In this document: positions 32,446 to 41,970 of the stretch, in pieces
Layout of the letters: each line of letters begins with the position of its first letter
How positions within the stretch are numbered: the stretch's first letter is position 1
NCBI GenBank assembly: GCA_964545315.1
Contig: CAZJGI010000001.1
Location: forward strand, 1-64,000
Direction: 5' to 3'
DNA from: JAAYJR01 sp964545315
GTDB taxonomy: Bacteria; Bacteroidota; Bacteroidia; Bacteroidales; Prolixibacteraceae
DNA length: 64,000 nucleotides
Program-made: the position numbers and the translations under genes
The notes under the pieces: generated by a model
What the model was told of the DNA's origin: nothing
Databases searched by the model: none
The model's input: the letters and a program-made list of their open reading frames with translations, nothing else

Positions 32446-35001
32446 CTATCCACATTTTGAATTACCACATGCAAGGCATGTCAGGCATCCTTCCTGATAA
32501 ACTACCTCGTTGGAGCCACACTCATCACATACCATATTCTCAGCAAGGGTCCCGTCGGGTATATACTTCTTAAGAGCCCTTGCAACACCGGCCTTCCAGG
32601 AATTTATAGTCTCATTATCAAGCTGAAGGCTTGTTACAAGTTCTACAACTTTATGAATAGGCATCCCATGCCGCAGCGTTCCTGATATAAGCTTGGCATA
32701 ATTCCAGAAAACCGGATTGAACTTATAAGAAAGCCCTTCAATAGTAGTCTTATAACCTCGTTTATTGATATACTGAAAATCATATCTGGAATTACCTTCA
32801 CTATCATAGCTTTTTATAATATATCCCCCGGTAATTGACCTGGGTAAAAGAATTCCGTCTTCATCATCCGAAAGACCAGTAAAAATCTCATAAGGTTTAC
32901 TATCTAATAAACCGATAAAGGCGATCCATTTCTCTTTATTATTTTGAAATCGTACTACATCTGCTTCAAGTTTCTCAGGGCGTTTTGAAGTAAACACAGC
33001 AGTTTCTTTTTTCTCTCTGACGTCATTTGAGATCAGCACACCCGAACGTGAACCGTCGCGGTAAACAGTAACTCCCTTACATCCGCTTTTCCATGCTTCA
33101 AGGTATAACTGTCCGACCAGTTCTTCTGTAGAATCTGAAGGCAAATTAATAGTAACACTTATAGAATGGTCAACCCATTTTTGTATTCTTCCCTGCATTC
33201 TTACTTTTGATAACCAGTCAACGTCATTGGACGTAGCCTTATGATATGGGGATTTCTGTACCAGGTCATCCAATTCTTCCTGTGAATATTCACGATTCAC
33301 ATCTATGCCCTGAACTTCCATCCAGGTTTTAAATTTATGATGAAATACTATGTATTCTTCCCAATGATCGCCCACTTCATCAACAAAATCTACACGAACG
33401 TCATTATCACCGGGATTTACTTTTCGTCTGCGTTTATATACCGGCATGAAAACAGGTTCAATCCCTGATGTAGTTTGTGTCATCAGGCTTGTAGTCCCTG
33501 TCGGTGCAATTGTAAGTAATGCAATATTGCGCCTTCCGTATTTTACCATTTCATCATACAATTTAGCATCACTATTTTTCAGACGGATAATAAATGGATT
33601 TGAAGCTTCTCTTTTTGCATTAAATATTTCAAATGGACCTCTCTCTTTAGCAAGAAAAACAGAAGAGCGGTATGCTTCCACAGCAATGGTTTTATGTATC
33701 TCTTCAGAAAAGTCAATAGCAATATCGCTCCCGTACTGCAATCCCAGGGCTGCCAGCATATCGCCTTCAGCAGTTATACCAATCCCTGTGCGTCGTCCTT
33801 CCCTGGCTTTTGTCTTAATATTTTCCCACATTTTTCTCTCTACAAGCTTGATATCATCATCTTCAGGATCTGAATTGATTTTTTGGATTATGGCATCAAT
33901 TTTCTCCAATTCAAGGTCAATTATATCATCCATTATTCTCTGGGCATAATGAATATGTTCTTTAAACAGTTCGAAATTAAAACTGGCTTTCGATGTAAAA
34001 GGGTTCTCAACATAAGAATAAAGATTTATAGCAAGCAGCCTGCAACTGTCATAAGGACATAATGGTATTTCTCCGCATGGATTGGTGGAGACTGTGCGGT
34101 ATCCAAGGTCTGCGTAACAATCGGGTACTGATTCCCTGATAATTGTATCCCAGAATAATACACCGGGTTCAGCAGATTGCCATGCATTTTTAACAATTTT
34201 CTTCCATAATTGGGTGGCATCAATTACCTTTTTATAAATAGGTTTATCAGAATGTATAGGATATTGCTGTATATAATCAGTACCATTTTCAACAGCATTC
34301 ATAAAATCATCTTCAATCTTAACAGATACATTTGCACCTGTTACCTTTCCCTGTTCCAGCTTTGCATCAATAAAACTCTCAGAATCAGGATGTTTTATAG
34401 AGACAGATAACATCAATGCCCCCCTTCGTCCATCCTGGGCAACTTCGCGGGTAGAATTTGAATATCTTTCCATAAAAGGAACGATACCGGTTGAGGTTAA
34501 TGCTGAATTTTTAACAGGTGAGCCTTTAGGCCTTATATGAGACAGATCATGCCCCACTCCTCCACGTCTTTTCATTAATTGAACCTGCTCCTGGTCTATC
34601 TTAAGAATTCCACCGTAAGAATCAGAATTCCCTTCGTTACCAACAACAAAACAGTTAGACAGAGAGGCAATCTGAAATTCATTTCCTATACCGGTCATTG
34701 GCCCTCCCTGAGGAACTATGTATTTAAAATCCTTTAAAACATTAAATATCTCATCTTCGGTTAATGAATCCGGATAACTTTTTTCAATCCTTGCAATCTC
34801 TCTTGCTAACCTGCGGTGCATGTCGTCAGGTGTCCGCTCAAAAATATTGCCATAAGAATCCTTAAGGGCATATTTATTAACCCAAACCCTGGCAGCTAAA
34901 TCATCCCCCCTGAAATAATCAAGTGAAGCTTTTATCGCTTCTTCCTTTGAATAAATTTTTCTTGCCTGTTTGTCTTTTATCATTACTTCTTCTAAAGCCA
35001 T
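32446..35001 (-). CDS. nrdJ: adenosylcobalamin-dependent ribonucleotide reductase (class II)
   Basis: Class II reductases make deoxyribonucleotides using adenosylcobalamin, with or without oxygen. The 851-residue protein has the NrdJ segments SNCFVVGNEGNSDSYGGI and LMKRRGGVGHDLSHIRPKG, the catalytic NPCGEIPLCPYDSC, and LLTIAPTGTTSLM. The C-terminus carries the cysteine-rich tail with CDEC, CLTC and CGNSKCG (last 25 residues), a zinc-ribbon/redox tail usual in this subclass. It is monocistronic. The 298 bases upstream are AT-rich and hold one possible minus-strand -7 box (TATTTTTG at 35192-35185), which would give a leader of about 180 bases. Confidence 0.95.
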   Translation of the reverse strand: MALEEVMIKDKQARKIYSKEEAIKASLDYFRGDDLAARVWVNKYALKDSYGNIFERTPDDMHRRLAREIARIEKSYPDSLTEDEIFNVLKDFKYIVPQGGPMTGIGNEFQIASLSNCFVVGNEGNSDSYGGILKIDQEQVQLMKRRGGVGHDLSHIRPKGSPVKNSALTSTGIVPFMERYSNSTREVAQDGRRGALMLSVSIKHPDSESFIDAKLEQGKVTGANVSVKIEDDFMNAVENGTDYIQQYPIHSDKPIYKKVIDATQLWKKIVKNAWQSAEPGVLFWDTIIRESVPDCYADLGYRTVSTNPCGEIPLCPYDSCRLLAINLYSYVENPFTSKASFNFELFKEHIHYAQRIMDDIIDLELEKIDAIIQKINSDPEDDDIKLVERKMWENIKTKAREGRRTGIGITAEGDMLAALGLQYGSDIAIDFSEEIHKTIAVEAYRSSVFLAKERGPFEIFNAKREASNPFIIRLKNSDAKLYDEMVKYGRRNIALLTIAPTGTTSLMTQTTSGIEPVFMPVYKRRRKVNPGDNDVRVDFVDEVGDHWEEYIVFHHKFKTWMEVQGIDVNREYSQEELDDLVQKSPYHKATSNDVDWLSKVRMQGRIQKWVDHSISVTINLPSDSTEELVGQLYLEAWKSGCKGVTVYRDGSRSGVLISNDVREKKETAVFTSKRPEKLEADVVRFQNNKEKWIAFIGLLDSKPYEIFTGLSDDEDGILLPRSITGGYIIKSYDSEGNSRYDFQYINKRGYKTTIEGLSYKFNPVFWNYAKLISGTLRHGMPIHKVVELVTSLQLDNETINSWKAGVARALKKYIPDGTLAENMVCDECGSNEVVYQEGCLTCLACGNSKCG

Positions 35002-35299
35002 AATGTCCAGTTAAATAAAAAAATAATTCTAACTTTTTTCCCCGTTAATTGTATGATGCAAGATATATACACAAACGAAAATTATCTAATATTTTTATAA
35101 GGAAAAAATTAAAAGTTATCAACTCTCATATGTTACTGTAATAAAAATCAACAATTTAACTTGTTATTTTCGCAAAAAAGTTCCCAAAAATATTAATTCC
35201 CAATTTAATCCCACATCTCTTTTATACGTATATATTCAAATAGTTTCAACACTATTTTGCAAAAACTTTTCTTCTTTTTCTTCACCCCCCCAAAAAAAG

Positions 35300-36535
35300 T
35301 CAATTGTTGAAAACTTTTTTTATGATAATAGTTGTGGCACCAAGATTATTTATTACATAATTTTTGCAAATAATTGAGGATCCTGACAACTTATCCTTGT
35401 TTTTTAAAAGTTCAACAAGTAAATCGTCAAGTTGTTTATAATTTGCAACAGAAAAAGCACCCGAATACTTTATTAAGTCAACAGCTTCCTTAAACTTTGC
35501 ATGATTAGGGCCAAAAATGACAGGCATTCCAAAAACAGCAGGTTCAAGAATATTGTGTATACCAACACCAAATCCGCCACCAACATAGGCTATAGTTCCA
35601 TATTTATAAACCGAAGATAAAATACCAATACTATCAATAATTAAAACCTTGTAATCTGCTATGTTTATTCCGTCTGTCCGGGATAATCTGATTACCGGCT
35701 TTTTTATCATCTGGATGAGTCTGTCGATATTATTACTGTTAACCTCGTGAGGTGCAAAGATCATTTTAACATCACCACATTTATTAACAAATCTTGTAAG
35801 TAATTCTTCGTCAGGTTTCCATGTACTTCCTGCAACAATAAGAGGTGAATTTCCTTTAAATTGTTCAATGACAGGAATATTCCTTGACCTGGAAGCTATT
35901 TCAGCGACTCGGTCAAATCGTGTATCACCCGAAATGGTATAACTTGCAATTCCAATGGATTGAAGTAATTCTGAAGATTTTTGATCCTGTACAAAAATAT
36001 GATCAAACTTCATTAAAATTCTTTTGTACCACTCCCGGATCAAACCTTTTCGAAATGAGATATCGCCGGGTCTGAAGATAGCAGAAATAAGGTATAATGG
36101 AATCTTTTGGTGATTTAATCCGGAAAGATAAAAATACCAATATTCATATTTTATAAAAAACGCCTTTACAGGTCTGATTGTATCGAGAAAGAACATCGCA
36201 TTTCTCGGAGTGTCAAACGGAAGATACATAATAATATCAGCTCTATTATAATTTTTTCGCATTTCATATCCGGAAGGAGAAAAAAAAGTCAATACTATTT
36301 TATATTGTTTATACTTTTCACGTACTGCTTCTATCAATGGCCTTCCCTGTTCGAATTCACCCAGGGAAGCGCAATGAAACCAAATATATTGGGCATCTTT
36401 TTCAACATTGGCAACCAGGATTTTTTTCCAGTTTTTGTGCCCCTTTATTAACTGCTCTGCCTTAGTGTTAAACAATGTTGCAATCCTGATAATTATAATA
36501 TAACCATAAATAAAAATGGTATATAAATATTTCAT
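35300..36535 (-). CDS. waaA: 3-deoxy-D-manno-octulosonic acid (Kdo) transferase
   Basis: WaaA attaches Kdo to lipid A precursor at the inner membrane. The 411-residue GT-B glycosyltransferase has an N-terminal membrane anchor (about residues 3-21), the family's catalytic-region motif IWFHCASLGEFEQGRPLI, FFSPSGYEMRKNY, YLPFDTPRNAMFFLDTIRP and IAYVGGGFGVGIHNILEPAVFGMPVIFGP in the donor-binding domain. The frame is open 11 codons further, but that start lies inside structured element copy C, so ATG 36535 was chosen. With rfaE2 (19129) it marks a standard Kdo/heptose LPS core. Confidence 0.95.
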   Translation of the reverse strand: MKYLYTIFIYGYIIIIRIATLFNTKAEQLIKGHKNWKKILVANVEKDAQYIWFHCASLGEFEQGRPLIEAVREKYKQYKIVLTFFSPSGYEMRKNYNRADIIMYLPFDTPRNAMFFLDTIRPVKAFFIKYEYWYFYLSGLNHQKIPLYLISAIFRPGDISFRKGLIREWYKRILMKFDHIFVQDQKSSELLQSIGIASYTISGDTRFDRVAEIASRSRNIPVIEQFKGNSPLIVAGSTWKPDEELLTRFVNKCGDVKMIFAPHEVNSNNIDRLIQMIKKPVIRLSRTDGINIADYKVLIIDSIGILSSVYKYGTIAYVGGGFGVGIHNILEPAVFGMPVIFGPNHAKFKEAVDLIKYSGAFSVANYKQLDDLLVELLKNKDKLSGSSIICKNYVINNLGATTIIIKKVFNN

Positions 36536-36562
36536 ATGATTAAAATTAATTATTATAAAAGG

Positions 36563-36632
36563 TATCATATGGAACTCGCAACTTTAATCATCACCTTGGG
36601 TGTAAATATTTTACATGCTCGTTTCATATGTG
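36563..36632 (-). repeat. structured intergenic element, copy C
   Basis: Read on the minus strand: left arm CATATGAAACGAGCAT and right arm TTGCGAGTTCCATATG. They pair along their length except for one A-C mismatch and the tandem G-A pair. Inside are the hairpins GTAAA-ATA-TTTAC and CACC-CAA-GGTG. ATATGAAACGAGCAT is identical to copy A over 15 bases and GCGAGTTCCAT to copy B over 11. It fills the gap between the lycopene cyclase stop and waaA, ending 27 bases before the waaA ATG. Confidence 0.7.
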
Positions 36633-36636
36633 TTAA

Positions 36637-37329
36637 TTATTTATGGGAAAAATGACTTACAGTATATTCATAAATAGAAACATTCATCAAAAGCATAAGA
36701 AAAAAATAAAAAAAATCTTCTACTGGTATAGTTATAAATCTTAATCCTAAATTATGAAGGTCATTATACTCAACCACCGCCAAGGAGGTCAAAAGGTAAT
36801 TTGTTATTATAAAAGGAACTAAAGATATAAAATATGTCATATAAAATTTAGTAAAATGCTTTTTAAACCTGTTCCTGAAAATTGTATAACCAAAATATAT
36901 TGATAATAAAAAAAATGTGAAAAAAGTATATAATTTTTCCCTGGCAAAATATGCCACAGCAATAAACAGAATCAGTAAAACAAGACTAATAGCCAGAAAA
37001 AAATTTGGAAATTCAATATTCGAAAATTTTACTTTTATTATTTCATAAATGAACATACAACAATAAGGAATGACGAAAAAGAATAACCACTCCTCAACAG
37101 GCAGGTTCAAAATGTAAACGCCGGTAATAAATCTGATATTGAACTTCCATATGCCCAGCTCTTCAAAACGTAAATCCCAAATAATAAAAACGGCAGCAGT
37201 GAAAATAATTGCAGGTAACAAATACTTCATTTTAGTATAAAACCGGACCTGCTTCTCGAAACTGTACATTAAAGGAACAGCAATTGCAGCAACAAGAATG
37301 ATCAGATATGTAAACTTTTGTACTTCCAT
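36637..37329 (-). CDS. lycopene cyclase domain membrane protein (CrtYcd type)
   Basis: The 230-residue protein has about seven transmembrane helices in two halves, each carrying the acidic motif of heterodimeric/fused lycopene beta-cyclases: LPVEEWLFFFVIPYCCM (about residues 77-93) and IPVEDFFYFFLMLLMNVSIYE (about 200-220). PxEE/PxED followed by an aromatic helix is the CrtYc/CrtYd signature. Such enzymes cyclise lycopene to beta-carotene. No phytoene synthase or desaturase is adjacent, so the rest of the pathway must lie elsewhere; it is followed by waaA on the same strand. Confidence 0.85.
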   Translation of the reverse strand: MEVQKFTYLIILVAAIAVPLMYSFEKQVRFYTKMKYLLPAIIFTAAVFIIWDLRFEELGIWKFNIRFITGVYILNLPVEEWLFFFVIPYCCMFIYEIIKVKFSNIEFPNFFLAISLVLLILFIAVAYFAREKLYTFFTFFLLSIYFGYTIFRNRFKKHFTKFYMTYFISLVPFIITNYLLTSLAVVEYNDLHNLGLRFITIPVEDFFYFFLMLLMNVSIYEYTVSHFSHK

Positions 37330-37496
37330 AATCCTGTTTTTATGGCAAAGGTATATTAAAAAGAGTTATATTCATTCGTAAACACACAACATCAAAGACT
37401 GAAAAACAGGAATCATTTCCGGCTAAAACATTAATAACTATATTATTTTGATAAAGAATAAAATATTATTATAATTTGCAAAAAATTTATATTATC

Positions 37497-38156
37497 ATGC
37501 GTACTATTATAAAACTGATTACCCTTGCCTTGATTTGGAATTTTGCATTATCATCAAATGCCCAGGATCCAACCCGGTTTAATGATACAGTTGAAGAATT
37601 GGATAAAATGCAGTATAATTTCAGTTCAGATAAAAAGCTGGTGCTATTTACAGGAAGCTCAACAATTCGGGGATGGAAAGATGTCCAATCGTGTTTTCCC
37701 CGTTTTAATGTAATAAATAATGGCTTTGGAGGTTCACATTACAGTGATCTTTTATTCTTTTATGAAAAACTAATCTTAAAACATTCCCCGGATATATTAT
37801 TCATATATGAAGGGGACAACGACATAGCCACGGGGAAAAAAATATCTGAAATTGTAAAAACGGCAAAAATATTGATTAATAGGGCAGTCACTGATCTTCC
37901 GGAAACTCAAATTATCATTATCTCAGCCAAACCCAGTATTGCCAGGGAACAATTAAAAAATCAATATTTAAAGCTCAACCGAAAGTTGGAAAAATTATGC
38001 AAAAAATATCCGAATCTTGCTTTTGCTGATCTTTGGAGTGCAATGACAAATGATTCGGGTGAAGTATATAAGGATATATTTCTGGAAGATGGGTTACATA
38101 TGAATAAAAAAGGATATCAGATATGGGTGGAAGAATTATCTTACTATCTAAAGTAA
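37497..38156 (+). CDS. secreted SGNH/GDSL-type esterase
   Basis: After a signal peptide (MRTIIKLITLALIWNFALSSNAQ), the 196-residue mature protein shows the SGNH blocks: I, VLFTGSSTIRGW (GSS in place of GDS, common in this subgroup), II, NNGFGGSH, III, YEGDNDI (G-x-N-D), V, DGLHMNKKGY with the D-x-x-H pair. This group cleaves acyl esters on carbohydrates or phospholipids; the substrate is unknown. A TTG seven codons earlier lies in a promoter-like stretch, so ATG 37497 was chosen. It converges on the secreted PHP gene. Confidence 0.87.
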   Translation: MRTIIKLITLALIWNFALSSNAQDPTRFNDTVEELDKMQYNFSSDKKLVLFTGSSTIRGWKDVQSCFPRFNVINNGFGGSHYSDLLFFYEKLILKHSPDILFIYEGDNDIATGKKISEIVKTAKILINRAVTDLPETQIIIISAKPSIAREQLKNQYLKLNRKLEKLCKKYPNLAFADLWSAMTNDSGEVYKDIFLEDGLHMNKKGYQIWVEELSYYLK

Positions 38157-38176
38157 ATCATCCGGAAGGATAATAA

Positions 38177-39292
38177 TCAATTATTTGATATTCTTAATGT
38201 AATTACCATGTTTTCAGTTGAATTAACAAAGGCATTATTGACTTTATAATATATCTTCAATTCATTCTGGGATGATATTTGTTCAGAATTTCCCCTTAAT
38301 TCCAAGGGAGTAACTCTATGTTTTTTCAGAGTAATATTTTTGGTGACATCAAACCCAATTCCTGGTTGAACAAGTTCCAATTCATAATCAATGTCTGAAT
38401 TATTTTCTATTGTAACAAATTTCGTTTCCCCTTTATTTAATCTTCCCTGAGGATTAACAATCTTAACTGATGCGAAGAACAGTGCGTCGAGAAGGCCTGA
38501 AGGCCCTGCAAGATTATTATCAAAGTAAGCAACAGTCCTTCTGCTAAAAAGGGCTTCCCTGATTCCGCCCTTAGTTCTGCTACGGGCAAAAACCAATGTA
38601 ATAGGTCTTTTCAATGTTTCAGTATCATAGAACATTGAAACAGGCGGGTGAATATCAGAATTTGAAAACATTGTCAGCTTTTTTTGAACAGCCCAGTCAA
38701 CAGCTTCCGGGTAATACTCATTTCCATTGTACACTTCTATTCCATGCAGTAAGTCATTTTCCAGTAGCCATGTGTGGTCTTCCCACCAAAGTGTGGTATC
38801 AGGTTGCTGGGCTTTCCAGCCAGGATGGTTCCATAAAATAAAAGCTCCCTGGTCCCGTGCCTCCTTAATAGCATCTCTCACATTCTCACGCACAAGCAAA
38901 TTGGCATTTTTTATAAAAAGTACATTGAGGTGGCCGGGTGGCATACTTCTCGTTATCTCGGCACCTTTAATAATAAGAATATTAAGATTGTCAGCAAGCG
39001 GCTCTGCAATCTCAAACGACCGGTTATGGTCCGAAACGATATCTTTAGAATGGGGCCTGTATTCTATATGATCTGTTATAGAAACAGCATCCAGGCCATC
39101 ACGCCAGGCCTCCTCAATTCTTACAGTAGGCCATACTGTCCCATCTGAAAATACAGTATGCATATGAAAATCACATTTTAATGTCTTATATCCGGGAATA
39201 TCCGGGATATGAATTATCTTTCGAGATTGTCCGTTTGAAAAAAACAGGCAGCAGATAACAAATTGAAGGGTTAAAAAATATCTGATTTTCAT
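38177..39292 (-). CDS. secreted PHP-domain phosphodiesterase
   Basis: A signal peptide (cleavage near SNGQ) precedes a PHP domain (about residues 38-270): CDFHMHTVFSDGT, ITDHIEYRPH, LIIKGAEITRS, ILWNHPGW and SNSDIHPP carry the metal-binding His/Asp/Glu set. The C-terminal 90 residues form a beta-rich domain. Similar secreted PHP proteins in Bacteroidota are annotated as Sb-PDE type phosphodiesterases, acting on organophosphate diesters or triesters; the natural substrate is not known. It is transcribed alone and converges on the SGNH hydrolase gene. Confidence 0.82.
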   Translation of the reverse strand: MKIRYFLTLQFVICCLFFSNGQSRKIIHIPDIPGYKTLKCDFHMHTVFSDGTVWPTVRIEEAWRDGLDAVSITDHIEYRPHSKDIVSDHNRSFEIAEPLADNLNILIIKGAEITRSMPPGHLNVLFIKNANLLVRENVRDAIKEARDQGAFILWNHPGWKAQQPDTTLWWEDHTWLLENDLLHGIEVYNGNEYYPEAVDWAVQKKLTMFSNSDIHPPVSMFYDTETLKRPITLVFARSRTKGGIREALFSRRTVAYFDNNLAGPSGLLDALFFASVKIVNPQGRLNKGETKFVTIENNSDIDYELELVQPGIGFDVTKNITLKKHRVTPLELRGNSEQISSQNELKIYYKVNNAFVNSTENMVITLRISNN

Positions 39293-39519
39293 TTTATTGT
39301 AAAATTAAGAATCAATTATAAATAATTTTAAATATCTGCTTTTTTTATCTGTTATACAACTATTTTAATAGGTAAATCTTTAATATTACAGAACATTAAA
39401 ACGATCATCCGGTTATAATTTAATTAAAAATTGCCTTGATTGATCTTTAAAATATTTCAATCTTTGTCATTTGGTTTAATGATATGTAGCAATACAAATA
39501 TTTAATCATAAAATCCATT

Positions 39520-41850
39520 ATGAAGTTAAATTTTTCAAAAGTAGAACAGGAATTTTTCAGGGAATCAAAAATACAAAATATTTCCACCCGCATTCCTTAT
39601 ATAACTGTTGACAGTTTTCCCAAGCTTGGTTTGCTTTCAGCTCTTAGTTTTCTGGAATGGGCATCACAAAATCCAGGTGGTATGGTAAGCCTCCCCACAG
39701 GTAAAACCGCTGAGTATTTCATTCATTTCACACATCTTTTACTTGATAACTGGGATAATAAAAAAGGGAGGGAGATAACTGAAAAATACGGGTTAAAACA
39801 TTTTAAGAAACCTGTACTGAATAACCTTCAATTTGTTCAGGCAGGTGATTTTTACCCCATTAGTTCAAATCAACATAATAGCCTTTGTCACTTTGTAACA
39901 AAAAAATATATTGAAGGTTTTGGCCTGGATAGGAAAAATGCTTTATTGATCAACTCGGACGAAATAACTCTTTCTGAAAATAAACATTTTTCAGAAGTTT
40001 TTCCTGACAATAAAATAGATCTTACCTTGCGGTACAGGGAAGCTAAAACAGAATTAGAACAGATACAAAAAAAATCGATATTTAAAATCGACCAGTGGTG
40101 CACAGAATATGAAAATAAAATCAGAGAAAAAGGAGGTATTGGATTTTATTTAGGTGGCATAGGTCCTGATGGACATATTGTTTTTAATACACGGGGTGCC
40201 CTTCATTTTTCTGCCACACGATTAACCCAGACAAATTTTGAGACCCAGGCTGTTACAGCAACAGACCTGGGAGGTATTGAAGTATCAAGAAACCGTCTGG
40301 TAATTACAATAGGACTTGGTACCCTGATATTTAATCCTGATAATAAAGCCATTATTTATGCAGCAGGTGAAGCAATAGCCGAGACCATTAAGAACTCCCT
40401 TGAAAGTGATCCTACAGTTATTTATCCTGCAACATCTTTTCAGAAATTAAAAAACAGCCGGTTCTATCTGACAGAAGGAGCAGGGGTAATGCTTGCAGAT
40501 GCCATTCATAACTATTACACCTCAGGTGAGTGGACTCATCAAAAAACAGAAAGGGCTGTAATGGAGTTATGCAAAAAAATAAATAAGTTCGGTGCAAAAC
40601 TGGAACTGGAAGACCTTAAAAATGATAAATATTGCAGCATGATACCCGGACTGAATGAAAATACTGTACAATCAGTTATGGACTCCATTCTTGCTAAAAT
40701 AAATAAAGGTATTCAAAAAGAGAAAAACCAGATATATTATCATACAGGCCCTCACCACGATGATATAATGCTTGGTATTATGCCTCTTACCAACCGCCAG
40801 TCAAGAGAGGCCAGTAACAAACTGCACTTTTCAATATTAACATCTGGTTATACTGCCGTTACCAATACTTTCCTTTATGACCTCCTTATTGACACAAAAA
40901 ATTTAATCAACAGTAATAAGATACAAATGATTGAATATCCTGATTTTTTTGTTGATGGTTATAAATATAAATGGGATAAGGATGTTTATCATTATCTGGA
41001 CAATGTTGCAGCTCAAAATGATGAAGAAAAAAGAAGAGGAGTTTGTCACAGATTAATCAGGGCTTTAGTATTAATCTGGAATATTAAAAATATAAGTGAC
41101 CTGACAGATGTGATTTATGAGATACTGACAACATTAAAAAACAGTTACGATGGCAGTAAAAATCCTCCCAAGATACAGAGGCTCAAAGGTATGATAAGAG
41201 AATTTGAAGAGGAACTTGTATGGGCACATTATGGAATCCAGGTCAAAAATGTACACCATCTGCATCTTGGCTTTTACCAAAATAATGTTATTGGTAACCA
41301 GCCGGATATGGAAACCGATGTTTTGCCTGTCCTTGAGGAGTTCAGAAAATATAAACCAACCCGGATAAGTCTGGCAATGGACCCTCAGGGAAGTGGCCCG
41401 GATACTCATTATAAAGTATTACAGTCAATAGCCCGTGCAGTTGAGGAATGGAATAAAGAAGAAGACCTTTCCAACTTACGGATAACCGGATACCGTAATG
41501 TATGGTTCAAATACAATCCCTGGGATGTAGAGATTATCGTGCCAGTCTCACTGAATGCATTGGCTACACTTAATAAATCTTTCTCTGAATGCTATGTAAC
41601 ACAGGTAAATGCATCATTCCCCAGTTATCAGCTTGATGGAAAATTCAGTGAGCTAACCCAAAAAATATGGTTTGAACAACATAAACAAATTCAACTTCTG
41701 CTGGGAAAAAACTTTTTCTATCAAAATGAACTTCCATTGATAAGGGCAACACACGGAATGATATATATAAGAGAATTAACTGTAAAACAGTTTTTGGAAG
41801 AGGCTGCAAAACTAGGGAAATCAGTTGTGGGAATTTTTGATTATTCCTGA
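39520..41850 (+). CDS. NagB-like / PIG-L (LmbE) deacetylase fusion protein
   Basis: Residues 1-360 resemble glucosamine-6-phosphate deaminase (MVSLPTGKTAEYF, GGIGPDGHIVFNTRG) and residues 400-776 a PIG-L/LmbE N-deacetylase (TGPHHDDIMLGIMP; DPQGSGPDTHYK). Such fusions exist in Bacteroidota (BT_0258-like, about 660 residues); this one is longer. The NagB half looks catalytically impaired: the position of the active-site Glu148 is Thr (FNT instead of FNE), and the NMDEY acid site reads QAGDFY. The deacetylase half keeps its metal motif. It probably acts on N-acetylated sugars; it heads a rightward cluster with an acyl carrier protein, acyl-CoA synthetase and true NagB. Confidence 0.8.
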   Translation: MKLNFSKVEQEFFRESKIQNISTRIPYITVDSFPKLGLLSALSFLEWASQNPGGMVSLPTGKTAEYFIHFTHLLLDNWDNKKGREITEKYGLKHFKKPVLNNLQFVQAGDFYPISSNQHNSLCHFVTKKYIEGFGLDRKNALLINSDEITLSENKHFSEVFPDNKIDLTLRYREAKTELEQIQKKSIFKIDQWCTEYENKIREKGGIGFYLGGIGPDGHIVFNTRGALHFSATRLTQTNFETQAVTATDLGGIEVSRNRLVITIGLGTLIFNPDNKAIIYAAGEAIAETIKNSLESDPTVIYPATSFQKLKNSRFYLTEGAGVMLADAIHNYYTSGEWTHQKTERAVMELCKKINKFGAKLELEDLKNDKYCSMIPGLNENTVQSVMDSILAKINKGIQKEKNQIYYHTGPHHDDIMLGIMPLTNRQSREASNKLHFSILTSGYTAVTNTFLYDLLIDTKNLINSNKIQMIEYPDFFVDGYKYKWDKDVYHYLDNVAAQNDEEKRRGVCHRLIRALVLIWNIKNISDLTDVIYEILTTLKNSYDGSKNPPKIQRLKGMIREFEEELVWAHYGIQVKNVHHLHLGFYQNNVIGNQPDMETDVLPVLEEFRKYKPTRISLAMDPQGSGPDTHYKVLQSIARAVEEWNKEEDLSNLRITGYRNVWFKYNPWDVEIIVPVSLNALATLNKSFSECYVTQVNASFPSYQLDGKFSELTQKIWFEQHKQIQLLLGKNFFYQNELPLIRATHGMIYIRELTVKQFLEEAAKLGKSVVGIFDYS

Positions 41851-41970
41851 TAAAACAAATTTTATATTACATAAAATTTGCATCCGTTGACTATATTTAA
41901 TACCTTTAATAGGTACTAATTATGCATTAATACAGGTTCCATATTATTTATCCATTTAATATTATAGATC

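Noticed and set aside
34210..34410. Opposite-strand reading frame inside the ribonucleotide reductase gene
   Set aside because: Low-complexity hydrophobic translation of a conserved coding region; no independent support.
35300..36568. Upstream ATG at 36568 for waaA
   Set aside because: It falls in the right arm of element copy C, and the added residues (MIPFIIINFNH) are not family-like.
36563..36632. Integron attC site or hammerhead ribozyme
   Set aside because: The arms do not fit the RYYYAAC/GTTRRRY pair of attC, there are no cassette arrays, and the CUGANGA core of hammerheads is missing although GAAAC is present.
39385..39430. Possible fourth copy of the structured element (AAACGATCATCCGGTTATAAT)
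   Set aside because: It resembles the left half of copy B, but no right arm (TGCGAG) follows and the arms cannot pair, so it is probably chance.
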